DNA from: Nitrososphaerota archaeon
GTDB lineage: Archaea; Thermoproteota; Nitrososphaeria; Nitrososphaerales; UBA57
Reading direction: 5' to 3'
NCBI GenBank assembly: GCA_016180375.1
Contig: JACPBJ010000036.1
Span: 1 to 7,413, forward strand
DNA: 7,413 nucleotides
The notes under the pieces were generated by a model, which searched no databases, had not been told where the DNA came from, and saw only the letters and a list, made by a program, of their open reading frames with translations. Position 1 is the first letter of the stretch, and the number at the start of each line of letters is the position of its first letter. The position numbers were made by a program, and so were the translations under genes. Below, piece by piece: positions 1 through 5,685 of this stretch.

Positions 1-122
1 GGTTTATTAGCATATTTGAAGTTGCCTCGGAAATTCGACAACTAATTATGCAGAGGATAGATTTTGCAATCGGTCTGATCTGTTATTCTCCCTGCAATGA
101 GCGGATGAGTTCTATAGTATAA
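1..122 (+). other. Left-edge stretch, possible 3' tail of an upstream gene (unresolved)
   Basis: Two plus-strand frames are open from the window edge: one runs 14 codons to TAA at 43-45, the other about 39 codons to TAA at 120-122. Neither translation is recognisable, and open stretches of this length are expected by chance. If the longer one is real, the T7 run at 163-169 would be a natural terminator for it. Nothing else is visible here. Confidence 0.12.
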
Positions 123-143
123 ACACTTATTATAGCATAAACA
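113..143 (+). promoter_or_regulatory. AT-rich tandem repeat, probable promoter/operator of the coiled-coil/glycosyltransferase operon
   Basis: Two 13-bp copies, TATAGTATAAACA (113-125) and TATAGCATAAACA (131-143), differ at one base and lie 18 bp apart start to start. Both contain TATA-like cores. If the second acts as a TATA box, transcription would begin about 25 bases downstream near 160-168, giving a leader of roughly 50 bases before the TTG start at 213. A T7 run at 163-169 lies just there and could instead be the terminator of a gene entering from the left. That the repeat is seen is certain; its promoter or operator role is inferred. Confidence 0.35.
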
Positions 144-197
144 AGCCTTCTATCGTGTTGAATTTTTTTCCTCGAAAGACCCTTCACTTTAAGGTAT

Positions 198-203
198 AGG
201 AGG
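198..203 (+). promoter_or_regulatory. Shine-Dalgarno site deciding a TTG start
   Basis: AGGAGG lies 9 bases before TTG at 213-215. This strong match to the anti-SD end of 16S rRNA supports TTG as the true start of the coiled-coil gene. The first in-frame ATG is codon 36, which would cut off conserved-looking N-terminal sequence. Confidence 0.75.
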
Positions 204-212
204 CTTCTAGAT

Positions 213-2195
213 TTGGAGAATCTGAAACCGATTGTCCTTCCGTTTGCCCTAGGGTTAGATGAGAAAGGAAGGAACATAGAGCTTTCAAGAGATGTTGAAC
301 TTGCCCTTGTCTTCTACATGACAAGGCGGGAGCTGAAGGAGCTTTCATCGACTTTCGGGATGAAACTCCGTGTTGGTCGGAGGCTGAAGGAGGGACCTCA
401 GGTTCCGAATGCCACGTTCGCAATGAAACTCTACTATCCTGCATGGGTGACTCCGGTAGGTGAGGGGAGGGGCTTGATCATAGACGCATTAGGGCTGTTA
501 CGTGAGGTTCTTCGGTATGACGAGCTCCCAGACTGCGACCTTTTTCTTAGGGAAATAAAGGAGAGCCCTTCAATAGAGGCCTACCTTGCTACCCTGAAAA
601 GCCACATCTTCACGTTTCTGGACTTCGGAGGCTCAAGGGCTTCGGTTTCTACCCTGATAACAAACTCCAGCATTATCTCGGATCTGCAGACCGATATGAT
701 CCACTATAGTGACGAGCCTGTCGCCAATGCCCTTTCTCTAAACCCTACTATTCCTTGGCAGGATGCTCTGAAGATTTCCGAAATGCTCCGCAGTGCAGGG
801 GCCGACATCGAAAGGATGTCTGTAGCAAAAGAAGAGCTGACTAACCGTACTAGTTCTTGGCTTGACCGCCAAAACGAATCCGTTGAAGCCCTCCGGAAGG
901 AGTACCTACAGCTTATGGGAAGTGAGGCTGTGGAGGCAAAGATAGATGAGCTACATCAACAAAGGCGAAGAAGAGTCAGCGAAATTGAAGACGAGAAGGA
1001 GAAGGAGGTGGCTTTCTTGGAAAGTGAGAGAACCGAGCTTGAAAATGAGATGGCAGCCCTGAAGCAGAAGAGGCCAGTCCTCATTCAAACTCTGCAGTCC
1101 TATAACCAGCAGAGGCCAGCCCTTCTAGATCAGTTGGCGGAACCACAGAAGAGGAGGAATGAGCTTTTGAAGACGCTGTCGACTCTTACTGCACAACTTG
1201 AGAACGAAAAGGCGGAGCAACTAAGGCTGGCGGACATGGCTGAAACCCGGGTTGCATCGGATACGGAGCTTGCTGGGGTGAGGGAGAGACTCTCCCAACT
1301 CGCACTGCGCATAGCGGAGACTGGAAAACAGATCAATGAAGTCGAGCACGCTTTAAGGATTGAGGAAGAAAAGAGGGAGGCGCTACAGGGCTCGATAATC
1401 AAGCTCACTAAGGAGGCTGTCCAAGTAAGCCGGCAGATCTCGGAATTGGATGCCTCCTTGGATGAAAATGATGACCGCATAGGCGTTATCCCTCATCTGA
1501 TAGAAGGGGTGAGAAGGCGCAAGCATGAAGAGATCCTTCAGGTAGATCGCGAATACCTCTTAAAGGCCACGGAGGCGCGAACTAGGGTTGGTGCTTTGCG
1601 GGCGGACTTCGCTGGGAGGATAGACCGCGAGCGGAGGATAATAAAAGAAGTGAGCACTAGGTCCGAACGCATTGCCTCGAACATTGATGAGCTGGCAAAA
1701 AGGAAGTCAACCTTCATCAAGGATTTGAAGAGCAACACTGTTTTCGTTCCAAGAAAGATTGAGTTGACCTCACCAGGGCTACTCCAGATCCCCTTCTACC
1801 TTGTAGCCTACTCGACCCCTGTCGGGAGAAAGTATATCCTCTACCCTCCTCTAACTGCCTATCAAACCAAGAAGGCCTTCTTGGCTGGACGATTAAGCGT
1901 CAGAGCTCGCATGAAGAGCCTAGACATCATAAGAGAATGGTTACTGAGTATGTTGCAATCAGACTATGCCTTCGAGGATAAGGTGGGAACGATTGCTGAG
2001 AAGATGAACATACTAACTAGGCCCGACACATGGGAGAAGTTAGTGAAAGGACTGACACAACTCAAGAATAGAGGATGGATCTCCAAGCACACCTCAAGTA
2101 AGGTTATCACCACTTTCTCTGAGTATTTCCGCCCTAAGGAGGAGACGCCTGAAAAAGAGGAGTTATACAGAAGCTCAATACAGACCGAAGGTTAG
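213..2195 (+). CDS. Large soluble coiled-coil protein, function unknown
   Basis: I do not recognise a named family. The 660-residue product has no signal peptide and no membrane segment, so it should be cytoplasmic. Residues 1-190 look globular. Residues about 195-505 are a long run of charged, heptad-like helix rich in E, K, R, Q and L, typical of a coiled coil, with a proline-containing break near 288-312 that could be a bend or hairpin. Residues about 510-640 are globular again, with an aromatic/proline-rich start (QIPFYLVAY, then YILYPPL) followed by helices. A TPVG tetrapeptide in a similar hydrophobic setting occurs at both ends (80-83 and 535-538), so the termini may be related or may pair when the coiled coil folds back. 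The layout recalls SMC/Rad50 proteins, but I see no Walker A, signature or Walker B motif, so an ATPase is not supported. The start is TTG with an AGGAGG SD. A glycosyltransferase gene follows 9 bp downstream, implying cotranscription. A structural or scaffold role is the most I can infer. Confidence 0.85.
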   Translation: MENLKPIVLPFALGLDEKGRNIELSRDVELALVFYMTRRELKELSSTFGMKLRVGRRLKEGPQVPNATFAMKLYYPAWVTPVGEGRGLIIDALGLLREVLRYDELPDCDLFLREIKESPSIEAYLATLKSHIFTFLDFGGSRASVSTLITNSSIISDLQTDMIHYSDEPVANALSLNPTIPWQDALKISEMLRSAGADIERMSVAKEELTNRTSSWLDRQNESVEALRKEYLQLMGSEAVEAKIDELHQQRRRRVSEIEDEKEKEVAFLESERTELENEMAALKQKRPVLIQTLQSYNQQRPALLDQLAEPQKRRNELLKTLSTLTAQLENEKAEQLRLADMAETRVASDTELAGVRERLSQLALRIAETGKQINEVEHALRIEEEKREALQGSIIKLTKEAVQVSRQISELDASLDENDDRIGVIPHLIEGVRRRKHEEILQVDREYLLKATEARTRVGALRADFAGRIDRERRIIKEVSTRSERIASNIDELAKRKSTFIKDLKSNTVFVPRKIELTSPGLLQIPFYLVAYSTPVGRKYILYPPLTAYQTKKAFLAGRLSVRARMKSLDIIREWLLSMLQSDYAFEDKVGTIAEKMNILTRPDTWEKLVKGLTQLKNRGWISKHTSSKVITTFSEYFRPKEETPEKEELYRSSIQTEG

Positions 2196-2204
2196 GACAA
2201 GAAG

Positions 2205-3518
2205 ATGAAGATATGCGCAGTTAGCCAGTCCTTCTATCCATACAGCGGAGGGGTATCATACTACCTGCTCTGGCTTGGGAAGAAATGCCGAGGTCTGGGG
2301 CACAGCCTGCAGGTAGTGCACCTCAGGTCAGCCGATTCTCCTGTTGAAGATGTCATTGAAGGGATCGGGGTTCATAGGGTACCCTCCCAGCCGCTGGATC
2401 CTAGGGTCAGCATGGGCTACACCACCTTCAAGGAACTCATCCTGAATGTATTCCACGGAGAAGAGACTTCTGAGGAGAAGCTGATTAACAAACACCTCCA
2501 CGGGTTTCATGAATATCTCACTGTAAGCGAGCAATTCGCTAGGAGGGTTAGGCAAATCTACGACAGTAGTCCCTTCGATCTTCTACACGTACACGATTTC
2601 CAGCTACTTCCCCTTGGCTATATGCTCAGAGATATCCCTTCACCCAAAATCTTCACCTGGCATATCCCATTTACGGAGGATGTTCCCGAAGCTTGGCTCC
2701 GCTTCGTGATCGATTACATGAAGGAGTACGACAATGTGGTCCTTTCGACTAACGCATATGTAGCCACTGCGATTCATCACGGACTTGCCTGGTATAAGGT
2801 TACGTGCATAAATCCCTTCATTGCAGTCGACGGGCCCCCGTCCAACGATTTCCGACCAAGATACGGTTTGAAGCCAGACGATAGAATGATATTATGCGTT
2901 GCAAGGATAGACCCACTTAAGGGCCAAGACGCCTTGATCAAGGCTTTACCCGCTGTCACTAAGGTAATACCCAATGTGAGATGCGTCTTCATCGGGGATG
3001 GCTCCATGACCAAAGAGGTCCTTAAGGCCTCGGCCAAGCGCGTCCACGAAAAGAATCTTAGGGATCTTGTTGAAGCCCTCAAGTTGGAGGGGCGAGTAAT
3101 TTTCACTGGTCACATCTCAAGAAACGATCTCATGCAAGCGTATGAGACTTGCGATGTAGTGGTTCTGCCATCCATTATGGAGGGATTTGGGCTGACCGTA
3201 AGCGAAGGGATGGCCTTTGGTAAGCCAGTAGTGGGATCAGCCACCGGAGGTATAATGATGCAGATACTGCCTGGTGTGAACGGATACCTTGTGGAACCAG
3301 GGAACTCGCAGCAGCTGGGCGAAGCGCTGACCCTGATCCTCTCAGACGACAAGTTCAGAAAAACCTTAGGGAAGAAGGCTCGGCAGGTATTCGAGAACCA
3401 GTTCAGCGTGGAAAGGGGTGTAACGGACAACTTGGAGCTGTATGAGAGAGTTATAACCTCCTACAAGGCGCAGAGGGAATGGGGCCAGCAGTTCTCCACC
3501 TCTCCTAGGCTCGTGTGA
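2205..3518 (+). CDS. GT4-family glycosyltransferase (GT-B fold, trehalose-synthase TreT-like features)
   Basis: This is a 437-residue cytoplasmic retaining glycosyltransferase that moves a sugar from a nucleotide-sugar donor to an unknown acceptor. The N-terminal Rossmann domain shows the glycine-rich loop YPYSGGVSYY (11-20) and VHDF near 129-132. The C-terminal domain shows ARIDPLKG (233-240, the usual R and K donor-phosphate contacts), FIGDGS (262-267) and the EX7E motif in MEGFGLTVSE (E326, E334), then GKPVVGSATGGI. The runs EGFGLTVSE, GGI-x2-Q-I and the VHD/TWH region with a following EAW resemble archaeal trehalose glycosyltransferring synthase (TreT, GT4). However, the N-terminal extension usual in TreT is absent and no trehalose gene is nearby, so the substrate stays open (TreT-like, mannosyl- or other hexosyltransferase). 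ATG lies 9 bp after the coiled-coil stop with a modest SD (TTAGGA). The two genes probably form an operon. The frame stays open for 79 codons beyond the TGA stop. Confidence 0.9.
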   Translation: MKICAVSQSFYPYSGGVSYYLLWLGKKCRGLGHSLQVVHLRSADSPVEDVIEGIGVHRVPSQPLDPRVSMGYTTFKELILNVFHGEETSEEKLINKHLHGFHEYLTVSEQFARRVRQIYDSSPFDLLHVHDFQLLPLGYMLRDIPSPKIFTWHIPFTEDVPEAWLRFVIDYMKEYDNVVLSTNAYVATAIHHGLAWYKVTCINPFIAVDGPPSNDFRPRYGLKPDDRMILCVARIDPLKGQDALIKALPAVTKVIPNVRCVFIGDGSMTKEVLKASAKRVHEKNLRDLVEALKLEGRVIFTGHISRNDLMQAYETCDVVVLPSIMEGFGLTVSEGMAFGKPVVGSATGGIMMQILPGVNGYLVEPGNSQQLGEALTLILSDDKFRKTLGKKARQVFENQFSVERGVTDNLELYERVITSYKAQREWGQQFSTSPRLV

Positions 3519-3565
3519 TCAATAGCCCGTAATAGGTCGTTACTGTCGTCGGTTCTGTCAAGTTC

Positions 3566-3758
3566 ATGGGCCCTGACTACCCGGAAAGTCGAAGTTCAAG
3601 TCAAGATCAGGATAGCGGTAAGAAGGACTCCAAGGAAATTATTGGCATGCTTACAGGAGCACGGCAAGGTTGTTGCGAGTCTCTTAAAAGTTAGGGGGTT
3701 AAAGGTTAGTTTGACTTCTAGGATCAAGGCAAAACTAGAGCAATTGATATTTACGTAA
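3566..3758 (+). pseudogene. Possible small helix-turn-helix protein, split by a one-base frameshift
   Basis: ATG at 3566 opens a 42-codon frame ending at TAG 3692-3694, with a Ser/Lys/Asp-rich start leading into KEIIGML. Around 3650-3651 the coding signal appears to move to another frame, which reads LQEHGKVVASLLKV and RGLKVSLTSRIKAKLEQL and ends at TAA 3756-3758. Removing one T from the TT at 3650-3651 joins them into about 63 residues with helix, helix, GL turn, helix spacing like the DNA-binding half of a MarR/Lrp-type winged helix, and no wing after it. No strong SD is visible before the ATG, so it might be leaderless. Alternatives: a sequencing error in an intact small regulator, a decayed regulator, or chance. 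The second frame alone is also open all the way back to the glycosyltransferase stop, but has no ATG. The HTH assignment is inference from pattern only. Confidence 0.3.
3746..3753 (+). promoter_or_regulatory. Candidate TATA box for the four-helix membrane protein gene
   Basis: GATATTTA is centred about 30 bases before ATG 3780, the spacing expected for a leaderless archaeal transcript. No good SD lies in front of that ATG, which fits leaderless translation. It overlaps the end of the putative HTH reading frame. Weak sequence match, so tentative. Confidence 0.3.
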
Positions 3759-3779
3759 ACTATCCAAGGTTACGAGTTC

Positions 3780-4175
3780 ATGGTCGCGCTCTGGTCAAGG
3801 CTATACCTTATGATCTGGCTAGCTTTTGCTCAATTCCTCCTAGTACTTTCTCCTCTAAAGATAGTAGAACTCCATGCAGTTATTGGAGGCATAATATTGG
3901 TCTTGGCTCACTACAACAATAGGCAGCTAAAAACAACGGCAACGCCAAGCAGGATAAAGAGGATCGTCAAGAGCACGGCAATGCTGGCCACGGTTCAGCC
4001 TATACTCGGGATTCTACTGTTTCTAAACCTATGGTCTATCGTCGCTCTTCTATTCTCTGAATTCATATCTTTGGCACACTTGACTACTGCATTGGCAATT
4101 ATGGCTCAGAGCGCATCAACAGCAACAGCCTTCGACATGTGGGAGGAGAAGGAGTTTGTTGTGTCGCCAGCATGA
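3780..4175 (+). CDS. Small integral membrane protein with four predicted helices, unknown function
   Basis: The 131-residue product is strongly hydrophobic, with likely membrane helices near residues 7-25, 29-46, 65-84 and 90-113. A basic loop at 49-64 (QLKTTATPSRIKRIVK) probably faces the cytoplasm, and the tail is acidic (DMWEEKEF, 119-126). Histidines lie within or at the ends of helix 2 (H32, H44) and in helix 4 (H100). Paired histidines in a four-helix bundle are typical of b-type haem membrane proteins such as the cytochrome b561 or CtaA/Cox15 groups, but I cannot assign it to any of them and the haem idea is speculative. No signal peptide cleavage site is evident, and helix 1 may act as the insertion signal. 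The ATG is preceded in frame by TAA only eight codons upstream, so few other starts are possible. It is convergent with the methyltransferase gene, with 10 bp between stops. Confidence 0.8.
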   Translation: MVALWSRLYLMIWLAFAQFLLVLSPLKIVELHAVIGGIILVLAHYNNRQLKTTATPSRIKRIVKSTAMLATVQPILGILLFLNLWSIVALLFSEFISLAHLTTALAIMAQSASTATAFDMWEEKEFVVSPA

Positions 4176-4185
4176 GTGTTGGAAA

Positions 4186-5026
4186 CTATGGCTTCTTCAC
4201 GGTAAAGATAACGCATTCAGCAGGAATCATAACGCCCTCAGGAGTTTCATGGCGTTTGATGTTCGCGCGGGTCTTTCTTAGAACTTCCTTCTGAACTTGA
4301 GGTTCTTCCTCGTGCAATGAGTGTCCCAATGGCGTTCCCTCAATTATCATATTGAGATATTCCTCTCCATTGGCCGCTTTCCAAACGCCATTCACCCGCG
4401 TCTCCTTTGCGTCCTTGAAACCTGCCTTTTTCAGCATGCCTGTCAGCTCGCCACGACCACCTAACTCGTAGGGAGTTGGCAAGTACCCTGTTTCGTCTGG
4501 CTCTGCATGCTCCATCATCGGCCCGACTAAAACGTCGATGGCAGGTACCCTGTCGCCTATACTCCAAACGGTAAGACCAACCCTCCCTCTTGATTTCAGA
4601 ACGCGGAATATTTCATTAGCAGCGGCATGCGGATCGGTAATTATTTGAAATCCAAAACACGAAACCGCAACATTGTAACTTTTCGCATCTAAATCTAGTT
4701 TCTCTGCGTCCATCTTCACAAATTCAACATTCCGAAGCTTTCTCTTTTTCGCGTTCTTACTGGCAATATCTATCATATTCTTAGAAAAGGTCAATCCCAG
4801 TGACGCGCCCTTTTGGAGCAACCATAGACGCTATCGTCATTGCTGGCTCTCCAGGCCCCGTGCAGATATCCAGAATGCGCTGTCCTTGCCAAGGCTTAAT
4901 TTGTTTTAGCAGTTGGCCGTGGAAGGGCATCAGTTGGTTCATTACCGGAAGATATTTTTTTGCGCAGGCATCCCAAGTTTCTTTTGTATAATTCTTGTAA
5001 TACTCGTCAGTATACTTCCATGGCAT
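4186..5026 (-). pseudogene. Class I SAM-dependent methyltransferase (UbiE/COQ5-like), frameshifted
   Basis: Read from ATG at 5026, the first 81 codons encode an N-terminal helix region and SAM-binding motif I, ILDICTGPGEP (51-61), then GRVTGIDL with the acidic residue D79 at the end of strand 2. The frame then hits TAA at 4783-4781. The rest of the enzyme continues one frame over: SKNMIDIASKNA, MDAEKLD (motif II region), then CFGFQIITDP and EIFRVLKSRGRVGLTVW (post-II/III), ending at TAG 4188-4186. The span is 841 bases, or 280 codons including the stop plus one base. Dropping one T from the TTTT run (AAAA on the plus strand, 4785-4788) restores GIDL-SKNM, the usual family sequence, and a 279-residue protein of normal length. 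The substrate is unknown; relatives methylate quinone precursors or other small molecules. The break may be a sequencing error, a recent mutation or a +1 recoding site (CUU-U before UAA). Everything outside the break looks conserved. GGTGA lies almost against the ATG, too close for a normal SD. Confidence 0.85.
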
Positions 5027-5046
5027 CTCACCGCTACAATTGAATA

Positions 5047-5086
5047 ACTATGGTAAAAGCGTTCGTGAAAATAAGGAAACCATAGT
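5047..5086. promoter_or_regulatory. Paired inverted repeat in front of the methyltransferase gene, possible operator
   Basis: ACTATGGT (5047-5054) and its exact reverse complement ACCATAGT (5079-5086) are 32 bp apart start to start, about three helical turns, which would put both arms on the same DNA face. On the minus strand the 24-bp interval holds TTATTTTC, a possible TATA box. Transcription would then start in or near the arm closest to the gene, about 18-20 bases before ATG 5026. A repressor bound to both arms would straddle the promoter. The arms are seen; the regulatory role is inferred. Confidence 0.35.
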
Positions 5087-5104
5087 GATCTGCGCTTTCT
5101 TCAT

Positions 5105-5111
5105 AAAAAAA
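5105..5111 (-). terminator. T7 tract terminator of the peroxiredoxin gene
   Basis: On the minus strand TTTTTTT begins six bases after the peroxiredoxin stop codon (TAG, 5120-5118). Archaeal RNA polymerase terminates at oligo-T tracts without needing a hairpin, so this should end the peroxiredoxin transcript before the methyltransferase gene, which then needs its own promoter. Confidence 0.55.
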
Positions 5112-5117
5112 GGATCT

Positions 5118-5600
5118 CTAAGCAGAAGCTCTTTGCTTTACTTCGCTACTTATGGTCTTCAGAACCTTGATAGCCTCGTCTATGTGCTTCTTGGGGTTGA
5201 ATTGAGACGAGAAGACATGCCTGACAACACCATTACCATCTATAATATATGTCACCCTGCCGGGGATTAGACCCAGTGTTGAAGACGCGCCGTAAAGGTT
5301 TCTAACCTTATTTTCTGTATCACTCAGCACTTGATACGGTAAGTTGCATTCTGATGCGAATGCCTGATGGGACCCTACGGTATCAGAGCTTACGCCTATG
5401 ATCTCGGCTCCGTATTGTTTGAAAGTCTCGTAGTTATCTCTGAATGTTCTTGCCTCAACGGTACAGCCAGGAGTGAAGTCCTTTGGATAGAAATATAGCA
5501 CAACAATCTTTCCTCGAAAATCCTCAAGGCTAATCGTCCCTCCAGATTGAGAGGGCAACGAGAAATTCGGTGCCACGTCGCCTACCTTGACCTTGGGCAT
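5118..5600 (-). CDS. bcp: Thioredoxin-dependent peroxiredoxin, Bcp/PrxQ family
   Basis: This 160-residue cytoplasmic enzyme reduces hydrogen peroxide and organic peroxides with electrons from a thioredoxin-like donor. Length and sequence fit the Bcp/PrxQ group: GDVAPNFSLPSQ (7-18), the active-site P-x3-T-x2-C motif as PKDFTPGCT with peroxidatic C46 (P39, T43), and the conserved arginine in IPGRVTYIID (R115). The usual resolving cysteine five residues after C46 is replaced by R51. The only other cysteine is C85, in the helix after HQAFASEC, so the enzyme may use a resolving cysteine in that later helix, as described for some PrxQ proteins, or work as a 1-Cys enzyme. ATG 5600 gives the full N-terminus; no SD is evident and translation may be leaderless. 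It is divergent from the solute-binding-fold gene (85 bp) and followed by a T7 terminator. Not clearly linked to its neighbours. Confidence 0.95.
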   Translation of the reverse strand: MPKVKVGDVAPNFSLPSQSGGTISLEDFRGKIVVLYFYPKDFTPGCTVEARTFRDNYETFKQYGAEIIGVSSDTVGSHQAFASECNLPYQVLSDTENKVRNLYGASSTLGLIPGRVTYIIDGNGVVRHVFSSQFNPKKHIDEAIKVLKTISSEVKQRASA

Positions 5601-5685
5601 CAGGTCAGAGAGAAAGCAATAGCCTAAAACTGTATCCCCAAATCAATAGAAAGGTCTAATTCTGGCATTATCTAGGATACTCCAC
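5601..5685. promoter_or_regulatory. Divergent intergenic region (peroxiredoxin / solute-binding-fold gene)
   Basis: These 85 bases must hold the starts of both divergent genes. On the minus strand CAGTTTTAGG is centred about 27 bases from the peroxiredoxin ATG. On the plus strand TCTAATT (5655-5661) is about 28 bases before ATG 5686. Both distances fit leaderless archaeal promoters, and neither gene has a clear SD. The sequence matches to a TATA box are weak. Confidence 0.3.

Noticed and set aside
1468..1500. AATGATGA followed by CTGA, resembling the C and D boxes of an archaeal C/D guide RNA.
   Set aside because: Only one C-like and one D-like box are present, with no internal D'/C' pair, and both lie inside a well-supported coding region.
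1130..1738. Minus-strand open frames of 116 and 66 codons, serine/leucine rich.
   Set aside because: They are antisense shadows of the coiled-coil region, where Glu/Lys/Leu-rich codons read backwards give Ser/Phe/Leu-rich frames.
213..2195. Coiled-coil protein as an SMC/Rad50-type ATPase.
   Set aside because: The overall layout is similar, but no Walker A (GxxxxGK[S/T]), signature or Walker B motif is visible at either end.
4800..5270. Plus-strand open frames at 4800-4991 and 5040-5270.
   Set aside because: They lie opposite the methyltransferase and peroxiredoxin genes, whose translations carry clear family motifs. The plus-strand products show no recognisable features.
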